The notes: generated by a model not told the origin, from the sequence alone. Positions 18,279 through 27,571 are shown, numbered from the stretch's first letter. The stretch is DNA of 64,000 bases from Vibrio harveyi NBRC 15634 = ATCC 14126 = KCTC 12724 (GCF_001591145.1 NZ_BCUF01000004.1:62001-126000), one strand, 5' to 3'. A program made the numbers and translations.

Positions 18279-18656
18279 TTATCGATTACTGTCGCGCTCT
18301 GCATAGTGCACTTTGACATTCACTGTACCGACATATTCCAGCTGCCCATCTGCGTTCATGCGTTCTTGAACCGTGATGAACCCACTGTCTTTCAGATGAG
18401 TGCTCTTAGATGCAATATTGAAGTTAGAGATATTCAGCTCTTTATTAAGCTCACGAGCCGACATGCTTTTCAAAGCATTCAGTTCAGCGAAAGCTTGTTG
18501 GTATGCGGCATCTGACGTTGCGGTAGGTTCCACAGAGAGAGTCTTCATCTCTTCTCTGCTCACATAATTACCGCTAGTGAAGATAGGGTTGGCAAACGCG
18601 GATGCGCTAGTGATTGCCATAGCTGCGACAAGGAGAGCGGTTTTCATTGCTTTCAT
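18279..18656 (-). CDS. Small exported protein, possibly DUF3316-like
   Basis: A 125-residue protein with a clear signal peptide (MKAMKTALLVAAMAITSASA, cleavage likely after AFA). The mature part has no Cys and ends in a beta-rich stretch (YVGTVNVKVHYAERDSN). It resembles the small Vibrio DUF3316 proteins, but I am not certain of the family. The ATG at 18656 has AAAAGG upstream, and a frame open to 18722 adds only non-signal sequence. A CusR-type box lies 79 bases upstream of the start. It reads toward the CusRS-like pair and is separated from it by a terminator. A periplasmic stress or metal-response role is inference. Confidence 0.7.
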   Translation of the reverse strand: MKAMKTALLVAAMAITSASAFANPIFTSGNYVSREEMKTLSVEPTATSDAAYQQAFAELNALKSMSARELNKELNISNFNIASKSTHLKDSGFITVQERMNADGQLEYVGTVNVKVHYAERDSNR

Positions 18657-18695
18657 GTTGATGACCTTTTCAGTGTGTTTGTTTTCAATGACTTC

Positions 18696-18750
18696 ATTAT
18701 TCAACAAGACACCTGACACCAACCTATCCCAAAGATGACATTTTTGTCAT
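18696..18750 (-). promoter_or_regulatory. CusR-type box and -10 of the small exported-protein gene
   Basis: ATGACA-TTTT-TGTCAT (18735-18750) is a perfect 6-bp inverted repeat with the same half-sites and spacing as the E. coli CusR box. On the minus strand, AATAAT (18696-18701) lies 33 bases downstream as a -10 matching at 5 of 6, with no good -35. That is the layout of an activator-dependent promoter. Confidence 0.65.
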
Positions 18751-18787
18751 AAATCCAACAATCATCTTCGCCTCACAAGGAGCATAA

Positions 18788-19900
18788 TCAAATCTCGTAA
18801 GTTAAACCAAAGTGGAATTTGTAGTCGTCTTTCTCTGGTACTACCCCCTCCGAATCGGCTTTGGTGTCAGAGACATGATCCCAAACAGCTTTAATGCTAA
18901 GTTCAAGATCATCAACAAGATCGATATCGAAACCTAGCTCATTGGTATGACGGGCGCCGCCCGCGTCGTTACTTGCCCAATTCAGGTTATAGGTATGGCT
19001 TAAATCGATGTCATCGGTCAGTTCATACTCAAAGTTAGATTCAAACGCCAGCGTGTTACTGGTCGCGTCACCCGATTCCCCCTCTTCTACCGTCTTAAAA
19101 TCGGTGTACTGATAACCGGGACCAATAGAGACATCCCACTCTGTTTGTGAATTGGCAATGATAAAGTAACCCATCTGCATTGAAGCATTAACCTGGTATT
19201 CAATGTTTTGAAACTCATCACTGAGTACAGAGAGTTTGAGCGGTCGAAAGAACAGACGATTGCTCAAATAGATATCGTAGGAGCCATCAAACGAACTATT
19301 GTTTGCCGTCGTTTTATCATTCGTCTTGGAGTTTTCGTGCTTCGCTTTTAACTTAGTGCGCGAGCCAACGGTATTTCTTTCCGCTTCCACTTCACCGAGC
19401 AGTGAAAACTCATCGGTGTTGCCTTTGCTAATGTCTAAACCAAAGAAAATCTCGGTCGTCCAATGATCAGAATCTTTCTCTGCCCCGCGATAAATCGATA
19501 CAACATCCGTAATAGGAAACGCCATCTCTTCACCGTCATTAGTCAAGTACAGCTGCTCATCACGAATCGACAAGTAACCGTCGAAAACATCACCGCTTGC
19601 GGTTCGAATGGTAAAAAAGCTCGCTGTTTCTAATATCGCGATATCTTCCAGTTCAATCTCTTGATCACCAAGATCATCACTATCAAATTCAATCTCTTGA
19701 TCGAACGAGTTCGTTTCTTCTTTGATTGTCCCCGTTAACTCGCCTTTGATCACCTCGCCAGATTTAAGTTGTAGCCAATCATCGTTTTCATCAATAAATA
19801 CTGTTTGGCTTTTGCGTTGCTGCGTTTTTTCTTCATCTGCTAAGGCGTAGTGATGGTAGAACGAAGAAACAATACATACTGCCAAGAGTTTGATTTTCAT
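18788..19900 (-). CDS. DUF481 (YdiY-like) outer-membrane protein
   Basis: A 370-residue DUF481 protein, the family of the salt-induced outer-membrane protein YdiY. It has a signal peptide of about 21 residues. An acidic N-terminal region follows, with two similar SGEVIKGELTG / SGDVFDGYLS units of LSm/SH3-like character. The C-terminal part from about residue 145 is a predicted 8- to 10-strand beta-barrel ending in the aromatic-type YEI terminus. Its role is unknown. It lies 131 bases upstream of the small exported-protein gene on the same strand and shares a 13-base leader motif with it (19903-19915). Confidence 0.82.
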   Translation of the reverse strand: MKIKLLAVCIVSSFYHHYALADEEKTQQRKSQTVFIDENDDWLQLKSGEVIKGELTGTIKEETNSFDQEIEFDSDDLGDQEIELEDIAILETASFFTIRTASGDVFDGYLSIRDEQLYLTNDGEEMAFPITDVVSIYRGAEKDSDHWTTEIFFGLDISKGNTDEFSLLGEVEAERNTVGSRTKLKAKHENSKTNDKTTANNSSFDGSYDIYLSNRLFFRPLKLSVLSDEFQNIEYQVNASMQMGYFIIANSQTEWDVSIGPGYQYTDFKTVEEGESGDATSNTLAFESNFEYELTDDIDLSHTYNLNWASNDAGGARHTNELGFDIDLVDDLELSIKAVWDHVSDTKADSEGVVPEKDDYKFHFGLTYEI

Positions 19901-20030
19901 AGTGACCTTTTCAGTTCAATAGAAACCACATCCGTTGGGCTTACGATAGTAATGCTCGCCGTCCGACGTGTCAGAAAGTAAACAAGTGAATGTCAACGTA
20001 TTGCGCATCATAACCATGTCAACAAGCATA

Positions 20031-20060
20031 AAAAAAGCGAAGTCATGTGACTTCGCTTTA
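20031..20060 (-). terminator. Terminator of glmS
   Basis: AAAGCGAAGTC-atgt-GACTTCGCTTT forms an 11-bp stem with a T-run on the minus strand. Confidence 0.85.
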
Positions 20061-20122
20061 GGTTCTCGCTACTTACATAGCGCAACATAAACAAGTGTAA
20101 TCTTAATCACACCATGTGTTGA

Positions 20123-21955
20123 TTATTCTACGGTTACCGCTTTCGCTAGGTTACGTGGTTGATCTACATCCGTACCTTTGATCAGCGCCACGTAGTAAGA
20201 AAGTAGCTGCATTGGAATGGTGTAGTAGATAGCCGCCGTGATTTCACTAACGTGTGGCATTGTGATGATCTTCATTGTCTCATCACCTTCAAAGCCTGCG
20301 TCAGCATCGGCAAATACGTAAAGCAGACCACCACGAGCACGTACTTCTTCAACGTTTGATTTCAGCTTCTCTAGAAGATCGTTGCTTGGTGCAACAACCA
20401 CAACTGGCATATCTGCATCGATCAATGCTAAAGGACCGTGTTTCAATTCACCTGCCGCGTAGGCTTCTGCGTGAATGTAAGAGATCTCTTTTAGTTTTAG
20501 AGACGCTTCCATCGCGATTGGGTAGAACTCACCACGACCTAGGAATAGAGTGTGGTGTTTATCGGCAAAGTCTGGTGCTAGTGCTTCAATTTCTTTTTCG
20601 AAAGACAGCGCTGCATTGATTTGTTTCGGTAGAGCGTGAAGCGCTTCTACGATCTCTTTTTCTTTCTCTTTGCTAATGCGGTTTTGTTGCTTACCAAGTG
20701 CCGTCACTAGCATGAGTAGCGCAGAAAGCTGAGTCGTGAACGCTTTAGTTGATGCCACACCGATTTCCACGCCTGCACGTGTCATGAATGCGAAGTCAGA
20801 CTCACGAACCAAAGAAGAACCCGCTACGTTACAGATGGTCATTGCCGCCATGTAACCCTTCTCTTTTGCTAGGCGAAGTGCTGCTAGCGTATCGGCGGTT
20901 TCACCAGATTGAGAAAGCGTGATCAATAGGCTGTTTGGACGCGTCACAAACTTGCGGTAACGGAATTCAGACGCGATTTCTACATCACAGCTCACGCCCG
21001 CAATGTCTTCAAACCAGTAACGTGCTGTCATACCAGCGTTGTAAGATGTACCACATGCAACGATTTGTACGTGTTCCACTTTGCTTAGGATTTCTGCCGC
21101 GTTAACACCGATTGCTTCAGTGACAACAGAGTCTGCCGTGATACGACCTTCCATTGTGTTGATCAACGCTGTTGGTTGTTCGTAGATCTCTTTCTGCATG
21201 AAGTGACGGTATTGACCTTTGTCACCTGCGTCGTGTTCCGCGTTTGATTCTGTGATTTCGCGTTCTACACGCTCACCTGTTGCATCAAATACCGTTACGT
21301 CACGACGAGTGATCTCAGCAACATCACCTTCTTCTAGGTACATGAAACGGCGTGTTACGTTAAGTAGCGCAAGTTGGTCAGACGCGAGGAAGTTTTCACC
21401 CACACCAAAACCAATAACGATTGGGCTACCTGAGCGCGCCACAACAATACGTGAAGGATCTTTACGATCCAGTGCCACTGTACCGTATGCACCTTCAAGT
21501 TGTTTTGCTGTTTTTTGTACTGCTTCAAGCAATGTTTCTGAAGTGCGAAGCTCCCACTCAACCATGTGAGCGATAACTTCAGTATCCGTTTGAGATTCAA
21601 ATACGTAACCGCGAGATTGAAGTAGCTCACGTAGCTCTTCGTGGTTTTCGATGATGCCGTTGTGTACCACTGCGATGTCACCAGACATGTGTGGGTGTGC
21701 GTTCACTTCTGAAGGCTCACCGTGTGTTGCCCAACGAGTGTGTGCGATACCGGTACCGCCGATCACTTTTGCTTGATCAACTGCGTCTGCCAGCTCTTGT
21801 ACCTTACCTAGACGACGAATACGCGTTAGGTTGGTTTCGCCATCAACGATCGCGACGCCCGCTGAGTCATAACCGCGGTATTCCAAGCGACGTAGACCTT
21901 CAACCAAAATTTCTGCAACATCTCGTTGTGCTACTGCACCTACGATTCCACACAT
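20123..21955 (-). CDS. glmS: Glucosamine-6-phosphate synthase
   Basis: A 610-residue glutamine:fructose-6-phosphate amidotransferase that feeds peptidoglycan and LPS synthesis. After the initiator Met comes the catalytic Cys2 ([12 protein letters not shown]), then the glutaminase domain with HTRWATHG and YRGYDSAG. Two SIS isomerase domains follow ([26 protein letters not shown]) and the conserved C-terminus [11 protein letters not shown]. The ATG at 21955 is chosen so that Cys2 can be exposed. The frame open to 22003 is not used. No ribozyme-like leader is present, as expected outside Firmicutes. It is likely co-transcribed with the upstream DeoR-family gene. Confidence 0.97.
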   Translation of the reverse strand: MCGIVGAVAQRDVAEILVEGLRRLEYRGYDSAGVAIVDGETNLTRIRRLGKVQELADAVDQAKVIGGTGIAHTRWATHGEPSEVNAHPHMSGDIAVVHNGIIENHEELRELLQSRGYVFESQTDTEVIAHMVEWELRTSETLLEAVQKTAKQLEGAYGTVALDRKDPSRIVVARSGSPIVIGFGVGENFLASDQLALLNVTRRFMYLEEGDVAEITRRDVTVFDATGERVEREITESNAEHDAGDKGQYRHFMQKEIYEQPTALINTMEGRITADSVVTEAIGVNAAEILSKVEHVQIVACGTSYNAGMTARYWFEDIAGVSCDVEIASEFRYRKFVTRPNSLLITLSQSGETADTLAALRLAKEKGYMAAMTICNVAGSSLVRESDFAFMTRAGVEIGVASTKAFTTQLSALLMLVTALGKQQNRISKEKEKEIVEALHALPKQINAALSFEKEIEALAPDFADKHHTLFLGRGEFYPIAMEASLKLKEISYIHAEAYAAGELKHGPLALIDADMPVVVVAPSNDLLEKLKSNVEEVRARGGLLYVFADADAGFEGDETMKIITMPHVSEITAAIYYTIPMQLLSYYVALIKGTDVDQPRNLAKAVTVE

Positions 21956-22070
21956 GTGTTTATCTCCGTTTGTAGTTTTGTTCTTCCCTAGCCATGGTTT
22001 CAAATAGAGGCAGCAAGCAAAGGCCTTTATCCAGAGGGAAGTGAAATATGAAACTGTTTACTTAGTTAGA

Positions 22071-22832
22071 TTAGGCGCAAATGACTTTTACGCCATGTTG
22101 TTCAATCTGTGCTTTGTGTTCTGGCTGTAACTCTGCGTCGGTAACCAATACATCAATTTGGTCCCAAGCCAACTCTAAGTTCGGAATTTTGCGTCCGACT
22201 TTTTCAGACTCGATCATGACAATGACTTCACGAGAGACTTCTGCCATGACTTTGCTTAAGCCAACCAATTCATTGAACGTTGTGGTTCCGCGCTCTAAAT
22301 CGATACCATCAGCACCGATAAACAGCTGGTCAAAGTCGTAAGCTCTTAGTACAGATTCGGCTACTTTGCCTTGGAAGGATTCTGAGTGCGTATCCCAAGT
22401 TCCACCTGTCATTAACAGGGTTGGTTCGCTCTCTAATTCGTTAAGTGCATTTGCGACATGCAACGAGTTGGTCATTACAACCAAACCACGTTTGTCGTTT
22501 AATTGCTGAATCAATGCCGCTGTTGTGCTGCCACTGTCGATCACAATTCGGTTATGGTCACGAATCAGTGATGCCGCCGCTTTTGCTAGACTTAACTTTC
22601 GACTCGAAACAATTGGACTCAATTCTTCATGAATAACTTCGGTTGGAATCGAAATCGCACCACCGTAACGGCGCAAAAGTTGTCCATTTTTCTCTAAAGA
22701 AGCTAAGTCCTTTCTAATCGTGACTTCTGAGGTTTCAAATTTCTGCGCCAGTTCATCAACGCTGACTTCCCCAAGCTCATTTACTAGGTTAGAAATGGCG
22801 TGTCTTCTTAGTTGAGTGTTTCGTTTCGACAT
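22071..22832 (-). CDS. DeoR-family transcriptional regulator upstream of glmS
   Basis: A 253-residue DeoR/GlpR-type repressor. The N-terminal winged helix has VDELAQKFETSEVTIRKDLASLE. The C-terminal sugar-phosphate sensor domain has DSGSTTAALIQQL and IGADGIDLERGTTTFNE. Members of this family sense phosphorylated sugars. Its place 115 bases before glmS, with no terminator seen, suggests control of amino-sugar synthesis or use, but the effector is unknown. A large inverted repeat (22844-22891) lies right in front of the start, so autoregulation is likely. Confidence 0.88.
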   Translation of the reverse strand: MSKRNTQLRRHAISNLVNELGEVSVDELAQKFETSEVTIRKDLASLEKNGQLLRRYGGAISIPTEVIHEELSPIVSSRKLSLAKAAASLIRDHNRIVIDSGSTTAALIQQLNDKRGLVVMTNSLHVANALNELESEPTLLMTGGTWDTHSESFQGKVAESVLRAYDFDQLFIGADGIDLERGTTTFNELVGLSKVMAEVSREVIVMIESEKVGRKIPNLELAWDQIDVLVTDAELQPEHKAQIEQHGVKVICA

Positions 22833-22843
22833 TTATGTTTTGA

Positions 22844-22891
22844 TTTTAAGTTTCGGTTTGAAATTTATTATAGTCAAAACGAAACTTTTAA
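22844..22891. promoter_or_regulatory. Putative DeoR-type operator (18-bp arms)
   Basis: TTTTAAGTTTCGGTTTGA (22844-22861) and the complement of 22874-22891 (TTAAAAGTTTCGTTTTGA) match at 15 of 18 positions around a 12-base AT-rich spacer. The repeated TTTCG/CGAAA core resembles operators of DeoR-family repressors. It lies 12 bases upstream of the regulator's start codon. Confidence 0.6.
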
Positions 22892-23095
22892 GTCCATTTA
22901 TTTCGATCCAAAAAATTAATATTTCTCGATAAAACCTTGTCCTAAGACAATTCTTAAACAGTGATATTGGATTCATTCGGTGGTAGAATTCGCCACCGAA
23001 AAGAAAAAAAATTACAGAATTGAAGGTTATTTTTTTGCAACTTTCTGCATATAAAGTGGGATTAGTCACAAAAAGGTAACCAAAATCGCCGATCT

Positions 23096-23116
23096 TTTAG
23101 TCATAAAATGACTAAA
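23096..23116. promoter_or_regulatory. Perfect palindrome in the pykF leader
   Basis: TTTAGTCAT-aaa-ATGACTAAA is a perfect 9-bp inverted repeat, 148 bases before the pykF start. It has no T-run, so it is more likely an operator than a terminator. The cognate regulator is not known to me. Confidence 0.5.
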
Positions 23117-23264
23117 CTTGGTGAAAGACTTACAGAATCTGAAGTTCCAATAATGCGGCGGAAAATCGGTGGGTGACAGGCACTAAATGTCATCAAAACG
23201 CCCTAACTTCAGAGTAAACAACCGACTTTCAAATTGTAACTATACTTACCGGAGAGTATCTTCC

Positions 23265-24677
23265 ATGAAAAAGACCAAAATCGTTTGTACGATTGGCCCT
23301 AAAACTGAATCTGTAGAGAAGCTAACTGAACTAGTAAACGCTGGCATGAACGTTATGCGTCTTAACTTCTCTCACGGTGACTACGCAGAGCACGGCACTC
23401 GTATCGCGAACTTCCGCCAAGTAATGGAAGCTACAGGCAAACAACTTGCAATCCTTCTAGACACTAAAGGTCCAGAAATCCGCACTATCAAACTAGAAGA
23501 CGGCAACGACGTTGATCTAGTAGCTGGTCAAGAATTCACTTTCACAACTGACATCTCAGTTGTAGGTAACAAAGACAAAGTTGCAGTAACTTACGCTGGT
23601 TTTGCTAACGACCTAAACGTTGGTAACACTATCCTAGTAGACGACGGTCTAATCGAAATGGAAGTGCTTGCAACTTCTGAAACTGAAGTTAAGTGTAAAG
23701 TTCTTAACAACGGTGCTCTAGGCGAAAACAAAGGTGTTAACCTTCCAGGCGTTTCTGTAAACCTACCTGCACTATCTGAAAAAGATAAGAACGACCTTAA
23801 ATTCGGTTGTGAGCAAGGCGTTGATTTCGTAGCTGCTTCTTTCATCCGTAAAGCTTCTGACGTTCAAGAAATCCGTGAAGTACTTGCTGCAAACGGCGGC
23901 GAGAACATCCACATCATCTCTAAGATCGAAAACCAAGAAGGTGTTGATAACTTCGACGAGATCCTAGAGCTTTCTGACGGCATCATGGTTGCTCGTGGTG
24001 ACCTAGGTGTTGAAATCCCAGCTGAAGAAGTAATCTTCGCTCAGAAGATGATGATCGAGAAGTGTAACCGTGCACGTAAGATGGTTATCACTGCAACTCA
24101 AATGCTTGATTCTATGATCAACAACCCACGTCCTACTCGTGCGGAAGCTGGCGACGTTGCTAACGCGGTAATGGACGGTACTGACGCAGTTATGCTTTCT
24201 GGTGAAACTGCTAAAGGTAAGTACCCAGTTGAAGCGGTAACTATCATGGCTCAAATCGCGAACCGTACTGATTCAGCTCTAAAAGCTGAGCTAGGTTCTC
24301 GTCTAGACAGCCCACGTCTTCGCATCACTGAAGCAGTATGTAAAGGCGCGGTAGACACAGCTGAAAAACTAGCTGCTCCACTTATCGTTGTTGCAACTGA
24401 AGGTGGTAAGTCTGCACGTTCAGTACGTAAGTACTTCCCAACTGCAAACATCCTAGCACTAACTACTAACACTAAGACTGCTGCACAGCTAGTTCTAACT
24501 AAAGGTGTTACTCCAGTAGTTGTTGAGTCTATCCAAAGCACTGACGCGTTCTACGTAGCAGGTAAAGAACTTGCTCTAGAATCAGGTCTAGGCAACAAAG
24601 GCGATATCGTTGTTATGGTTTCTGGTGCTCTAGTAGCTTCAGGCACAACGAACACAGCTTCTGTACACGTTCTATAA
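23265..24677 (+). CDS. pykF: Pyruvate kinase I
   Basis: A 470-residue type I pyruvate kinase, the same length as E. coli PykF, converting phosphoenolpyruvate and ADP to pyruvate and ATP. The start [16 protein letters not shown], the catalytic [15 protein letters not shown] segment, the [12 protein letters not shown] signature and [10 protein letters not shown] are all visible. Codon use is strongly biased toward a few codons, as in highly expressed genes. The ATG at 23265 has GGAGAG upstream. An in-frame start at 23187 is not supported. It is divergent from the DeoR-glmS pair across 432 bases that hold the two inverted repeats listed. Confidence 0.97.
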   Translation: MKKTKIVCTIGPKTESVEKLTELVNAGMNVMRLNFSHGDYAEHGTRIANFRQVMEATGKQLAILLDTKGPEIRTIKLEDGNDVDLVAGQEFTFTTDISVVGNKDKVAVTYAGFANDLNVGNTILVDDGLIEMEVLATSETEVKCKVLNNGALGENKGVNLPGVSVNLPALSEKDKNDLKFGCEQGVDFVAASFIRKASDVQEIREVLAANGGENIHIISKIENQEGVDNFDEILELSDGIMVARGDLGVEIPAEEVIFAQKMMIEKCNRARKMVITATQMLDSMINNPRPTRAEAGDVANAVMDGTDAVMLSGETAKGKYPVEAVTIMAQIANRTDSALKAELGSRLDSPRLRITEAVCKGAVDTAEKLAAPLIVVATEGGKSARSVRKYFPTANILALTTNTKTAAQLVLTKGVTPVVVESIQSTDAFYVAGKELALESGLGNKGDIVVMVSGALVASGTTNTASVHVL

Positions 24678-24704
24678 GACTGAAGAATTCAATCATCAGT
24701 TCAA

Positions 24705-24734
24705 TAAAAAAGAGGGCTTCGGCCCTCTTTTTTT
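24705..24734 (+). terminator. Terminator of pykF
   Basis: AGAGGGC-ttcg-GCCCTCT with a UUCG tetraloop and a run of seven T. Confidence 0.9.
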
Positions 24735-24840
24735 ATATATTTAATCTTGCCCTCATAATCAGTACGCTGTATTATCAATCACAACCGAACTACGTACTGT
24801 TTAGTTGTCGTCACGATAATAAAATTTCATGAGGTTGCTT

Positions 24841-25506
24841 GTGTCCAGTCCTACTCTTACCGACAAAGTTTCGAAAATGATCTGTCAGGACATCCTGACG
24901 GGTGAATTAAAGCCAGGTCAAAAGCTTGTGGTTGCTGACCTGAAAGAGAAATACAACGTTGGTGCATCACCTATCCGCGAAGCACTTGTGCAACTGTCTT
25001 GGAGCAAGTATGTAAAGCTTGAGCCACAAAAAGGCTGTTGGGTTGCGCCTGTGTGCAAAAAAGAATTGAACGACCTATACGAAAGCCTTCGTGTGGTTTC
25101 TTCTGTACTGCTTAAGAAAGCAATCTTGGCGGGTGATGAAAGCTGGGAATTGGACGTACTAACGTCATACCATAAGCTATCTCGTCTGAACTTTGACGAA
25201 ACATTCTGTTGGAAAGAGTGGGAAGAGCGCCACCATCAGTTCCACGTCTCTTTGTTGGAAGGTGCTGATTCAAAGAACATGTTTGAGTTCTTCAGTGATC
25301 TGATAAACCAAATCAAACGCTACCGCTACTTTGCGATGCAAACATTGAACTCTGAGCAAGATGCTCTGTTCAACATTGATGAACATGAGATGATCATGAA
25401 GCTTGTTCTTGCGAAGAACAGCGAAGAAGCAATGACACTGCTTGATAAGCATTTATTGAGCTCAATGCAGCGTATTGAAACCGTACTAGAGCTAGAAACG
25501 GCTTAA
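24841..25506 (+). CDS. GntR-family (FCD) transcriptional regulator
   Basis: A 221-residue regulator. The N-terminal winged helix has LKEKYNVGASPIREALVQLS. The C-terminal all-helical part is FCD-type, with metal- or ligand-facing His residues in HHQFHVSLL. FCD regulators usually sense organic acids, and the target here is unknown. I choose GTG at 24841 because GAGG sits 6 bases upstream. The ATG at 24829 overlaps that ribosome-binding site and has none of its own. It is a single-gene unit between pykF and a diguanylate cyclase. Confidence 0.82.
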   Translation: MSSPTLTDKVSKMICQDILTGELKPGQKLVVADLKEKYNVGASPIREALVQLSWSKYVKLEPQKGCWVAPVCKKELNDLYESLRVVSSVLLKKAILAGDESWELDVLTSYHKLSRLNFDETFCWKEWEERHHQFHVSLLEGADSKNMFEFFSDLINQIKRYRYFAMQTLNSEQDALFNIDEHEMIMKLVLAKNSEEAMTLLDKHLLSSMQRIETVLELETA

Positions 25507-25530
25507 TCATATCGTCGCCCAATAGATAGC

Positions 25531-25558
25531 AAAAAATCGGGGTTATCCCGATTTTTTT
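25531..25558. terminator. Bidirectional terminator
   Basis: AAAAAATCGGG-gtta-TCCCGATTTTTTT can end both the GntR gene and the convergent diguanylate cyclase gene. Confidence 0.85.
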
Positions 25559-25598
25559 ATTTGCTAGAGAAGCCAATTACTGCTTTTTCTCATCGCCT

Positions 25599-27479
25599 CT
25601 AAGCAATGTCATCAAAACTGTGACAAATCGACACTCGGTTCCGCCCTGCACTTTTTGACTCGTACAGGGCAATATCGGCACATTTGTAACTGCGAGTTCT
25701 ATCCGCAGTCACATCGCTGTAACCCACACTTACGGTCACTGAACGGTCACTACTTAGCTCTACTGCAACACGCAAGCGATTCAAAACCACTTCTGCCTCT
25801 TGCGTAGTAGTGTGCGGCATGATCACCGCGAACTCCTCTCCACCAACTCGAGCCACGAAGTCGGTGCTTCTCACCCCACGAAGTAAAGTTTCAGCCACCG
25901 TACAAATGACTTTGTCGCCTTCATCATGCCCCAGTTCATCGTTGATACGCTTGAAATGGTCGATATCAAACAAGGCTAAACAAGTCGTGGGTGTATTCGG
26001 ATAGCGTTCAACCAAGTTGGTATATTGTGCAAGCTGCTCTTCAAATTTACGACGATTCCAAAGGCTAGTTAAACCATCTTTCTCACTTAAGTTGCGCAGC
26101 TTTTCTTCTAGCTCTTTACGCTCCGAAATGTCCACCAGTGAAGTGATGTAATAACTGACCTTACCAGACTTTGCCATAATAGCTTGAATACGCATAATGG
26201 CAGTAAACACATGATTAAGTTTAGTACGACAACGCACCTCACCTTCCCATACTTGCTCAACACCCAGTTGATTCCAAATCGCCAGAATATTTTCAATGTC
26301 TTCGGGGATAAAAATCAGATTCTGGGCATTCCAGCCTCGTAAGCGAGAATTCGAATAACCCATCATGTTTTCGAACTCTTGGTTAACCATCATAATTCGG
26401 TGTGAAGTATCCGAAATCATCACTGCGGTCATGCCATCCAGTGCCGCTCGAGCCAGCTTGGACTCAATGCTATGGCGACGATAGTGCAGTGCTAAAGTTG
26501 TTATCGGGAGCGCGAAAACCAGCATCAAGCTTAAAACAAAGAGAGCTTCTTGCAATAAGTCATCAATGTCTCGATCAGCTCGCTCTAAGAGCTGTTCTTG
26601 CGAAAGATCGATAATTAAATGAAGAGACTCCCCCGGCACAAAGTTAATCGTATTAAAGATCACCAGATGGTTACCATCGTATTCGTAACCCATCTTTTCT
26701 GCCCCCATGTTCTGCCAAACTTTGGGGTGAAGCAAACCAAAGTTGAATCGAGAGCGAGCAGGAATAATATCGCCATACAACTTGTCATTATGAGAGCTCG
26801 CAACGTAGTAGCCCACTTGGTTGATAAGCTCGATGTTAAAATCTCTTACAGGTGAGTAATTTAAACGTGACGACAAATATTGAACGTTGATGTTCAGTAC
26901 CAGATAGCCTTCGCGCGTGCCATCCATCGCAACAGGCATCATGATACGAATCGATGGACTGTACGGATAAACGAGCTCACTATTTTCTCGTTCTAACTCT
27001 ATCCCCCAAGAGCCGATCTGGTCATTGCTAAGATTCTGAGCGAATTGGAAATAAGCTCGCTCGGACTTATCTTGCAAAACCTGAGCTGGCGCAGCAATGC
27101 CCGTTTTGAAGTCGTAATTAATCCGTACGTTCTCTTGCCCTTCAAGGTTTAGGAAACGTATCTGTCGATACCATTTTTGGTTAACGGCGACTGAGCTCCA
27201 CACCTCTTGTAAAATGGCGAGATTTTTGTCGCTAGGATCACGCAAATAATCGTAAAGGCTTTGGCTATGACCGAGTAGATCACTGATGGAAGAGATTTGA
27301 TCTTGAACGTTGTTATATTCTCGCTCGGAATACGCGAGTTGATGAAGAGCTTCTTTAGCGGTGCTCTTGACGTTATCCGCTAACAGCGTTTGATATTTCT
27401 GATAGTAGTAGATTGAGATGAGCGCGCTAAAAAATAGCGTCGTCGCCAACAAAGCGCTGACTAACTTCCTGACTTTCAC
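25599..27479 (-). CDS. Membrane diguanylate cyclase with Cache-like sensor and PAS
   Basis: A 626-residue protein predicted to make cyclic di-GMP. A membrane segment at about 10-26 precedes a periplasmic dCache-like sensor (segment YRQIRFLNLEGQENVRINYD). A second membrane segment lies near 310-330. A PAS domain (ISDTSHRIMMVNQEFENMMGY) comes before the GGDEF domain, whose active site is GGEEF at residues 546-550. The product-inhibition I-site RxxD (Arg537, Asp540) is 5 residues upstream, so feedback control is expected. No EAL domain is present. Translation starts at GTG (27479) with a weak ribosome-binding site. Confidence 0.9.
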   Translation of the reverse strand: MKVRKLVSALLATTLFFSALISIYYYQKYQTLLADNVKSTAKEALHQLAYSEREYNNVQDQISSISDLLGHSQSLYDYLRDPSDKNLAILQEVWSSVAVNQKWYRQIRFLNLEGQENVRINYDFKTGIAAPAQVLQDKSERAYFQFAQNLSNDQIGSWGIELERENSELVYPYSPSIRIMMPVAMDGTREGYLVLNINVQYLSSRLNYSPVRDFNIELINQVGYYVASSHNDKLYGDIIPARSRFNFGLLHPKVWQNMGAEKMGYEYDGNHLVIFNTINFVPGESLHLIIDLSQEQLLERADRDIDDLLQEALFVLSLMLVFALPITTLALHYRRHSIESKLARAALDGMTAVMISDTSHRIMMVNQEFENMMGYSNSRLRGWNAQNLIFIPEDIENILAIWNQLGVEQVWEGEVRCRTKLNHVFTAIMRIQAIMAKSGKVSYYITSLVDISERKELEEKLRNLSEKDGLTSLWNRRKFEEQLAQYTNLVERYPNTPTTCLALFDIDHFKRINDELGHDEGDKVICTVAETLLRGVRSTDFVARVGGEEFAVIMPHTTTQEAEVVLNRLRVAVELSSDRSVTVSVGYSDVTADRTRSYKCADIALYESKSAGRNRVSICHSFDDIA

Positions 27480-27544
27480 GCGTTCTACTACTCACATTGA
27501 TTACGAAAGCAGCAATTATATCACTGTTTGTTATTTTCTAAACA

Positions 27545-27571
27545 AAAAGCCATCGAACAACGATGGCTTTT
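27545..27571 (-). terminator. Terminator of ilvIH
   Basis: AAAAGCCATCG-aacaa-CGATGGCTTTT with a T-run on the minus strand, 20 bases past the ilvH stop. Confidence 0.85.

Noticed and set aside
21956..22070. glmS ribozyme
   Set aside because: The short gap before glmS cannot hold the ribozyme fold, and the element is known from Firmicutes.
22833..23069. Minus-strand 78-codon open frame upstream of the DeoR-family gene
   Set aside because: It covers the inverted repeats and promoter region, is compositionally AT-driven, and has no ribosome-binding site.
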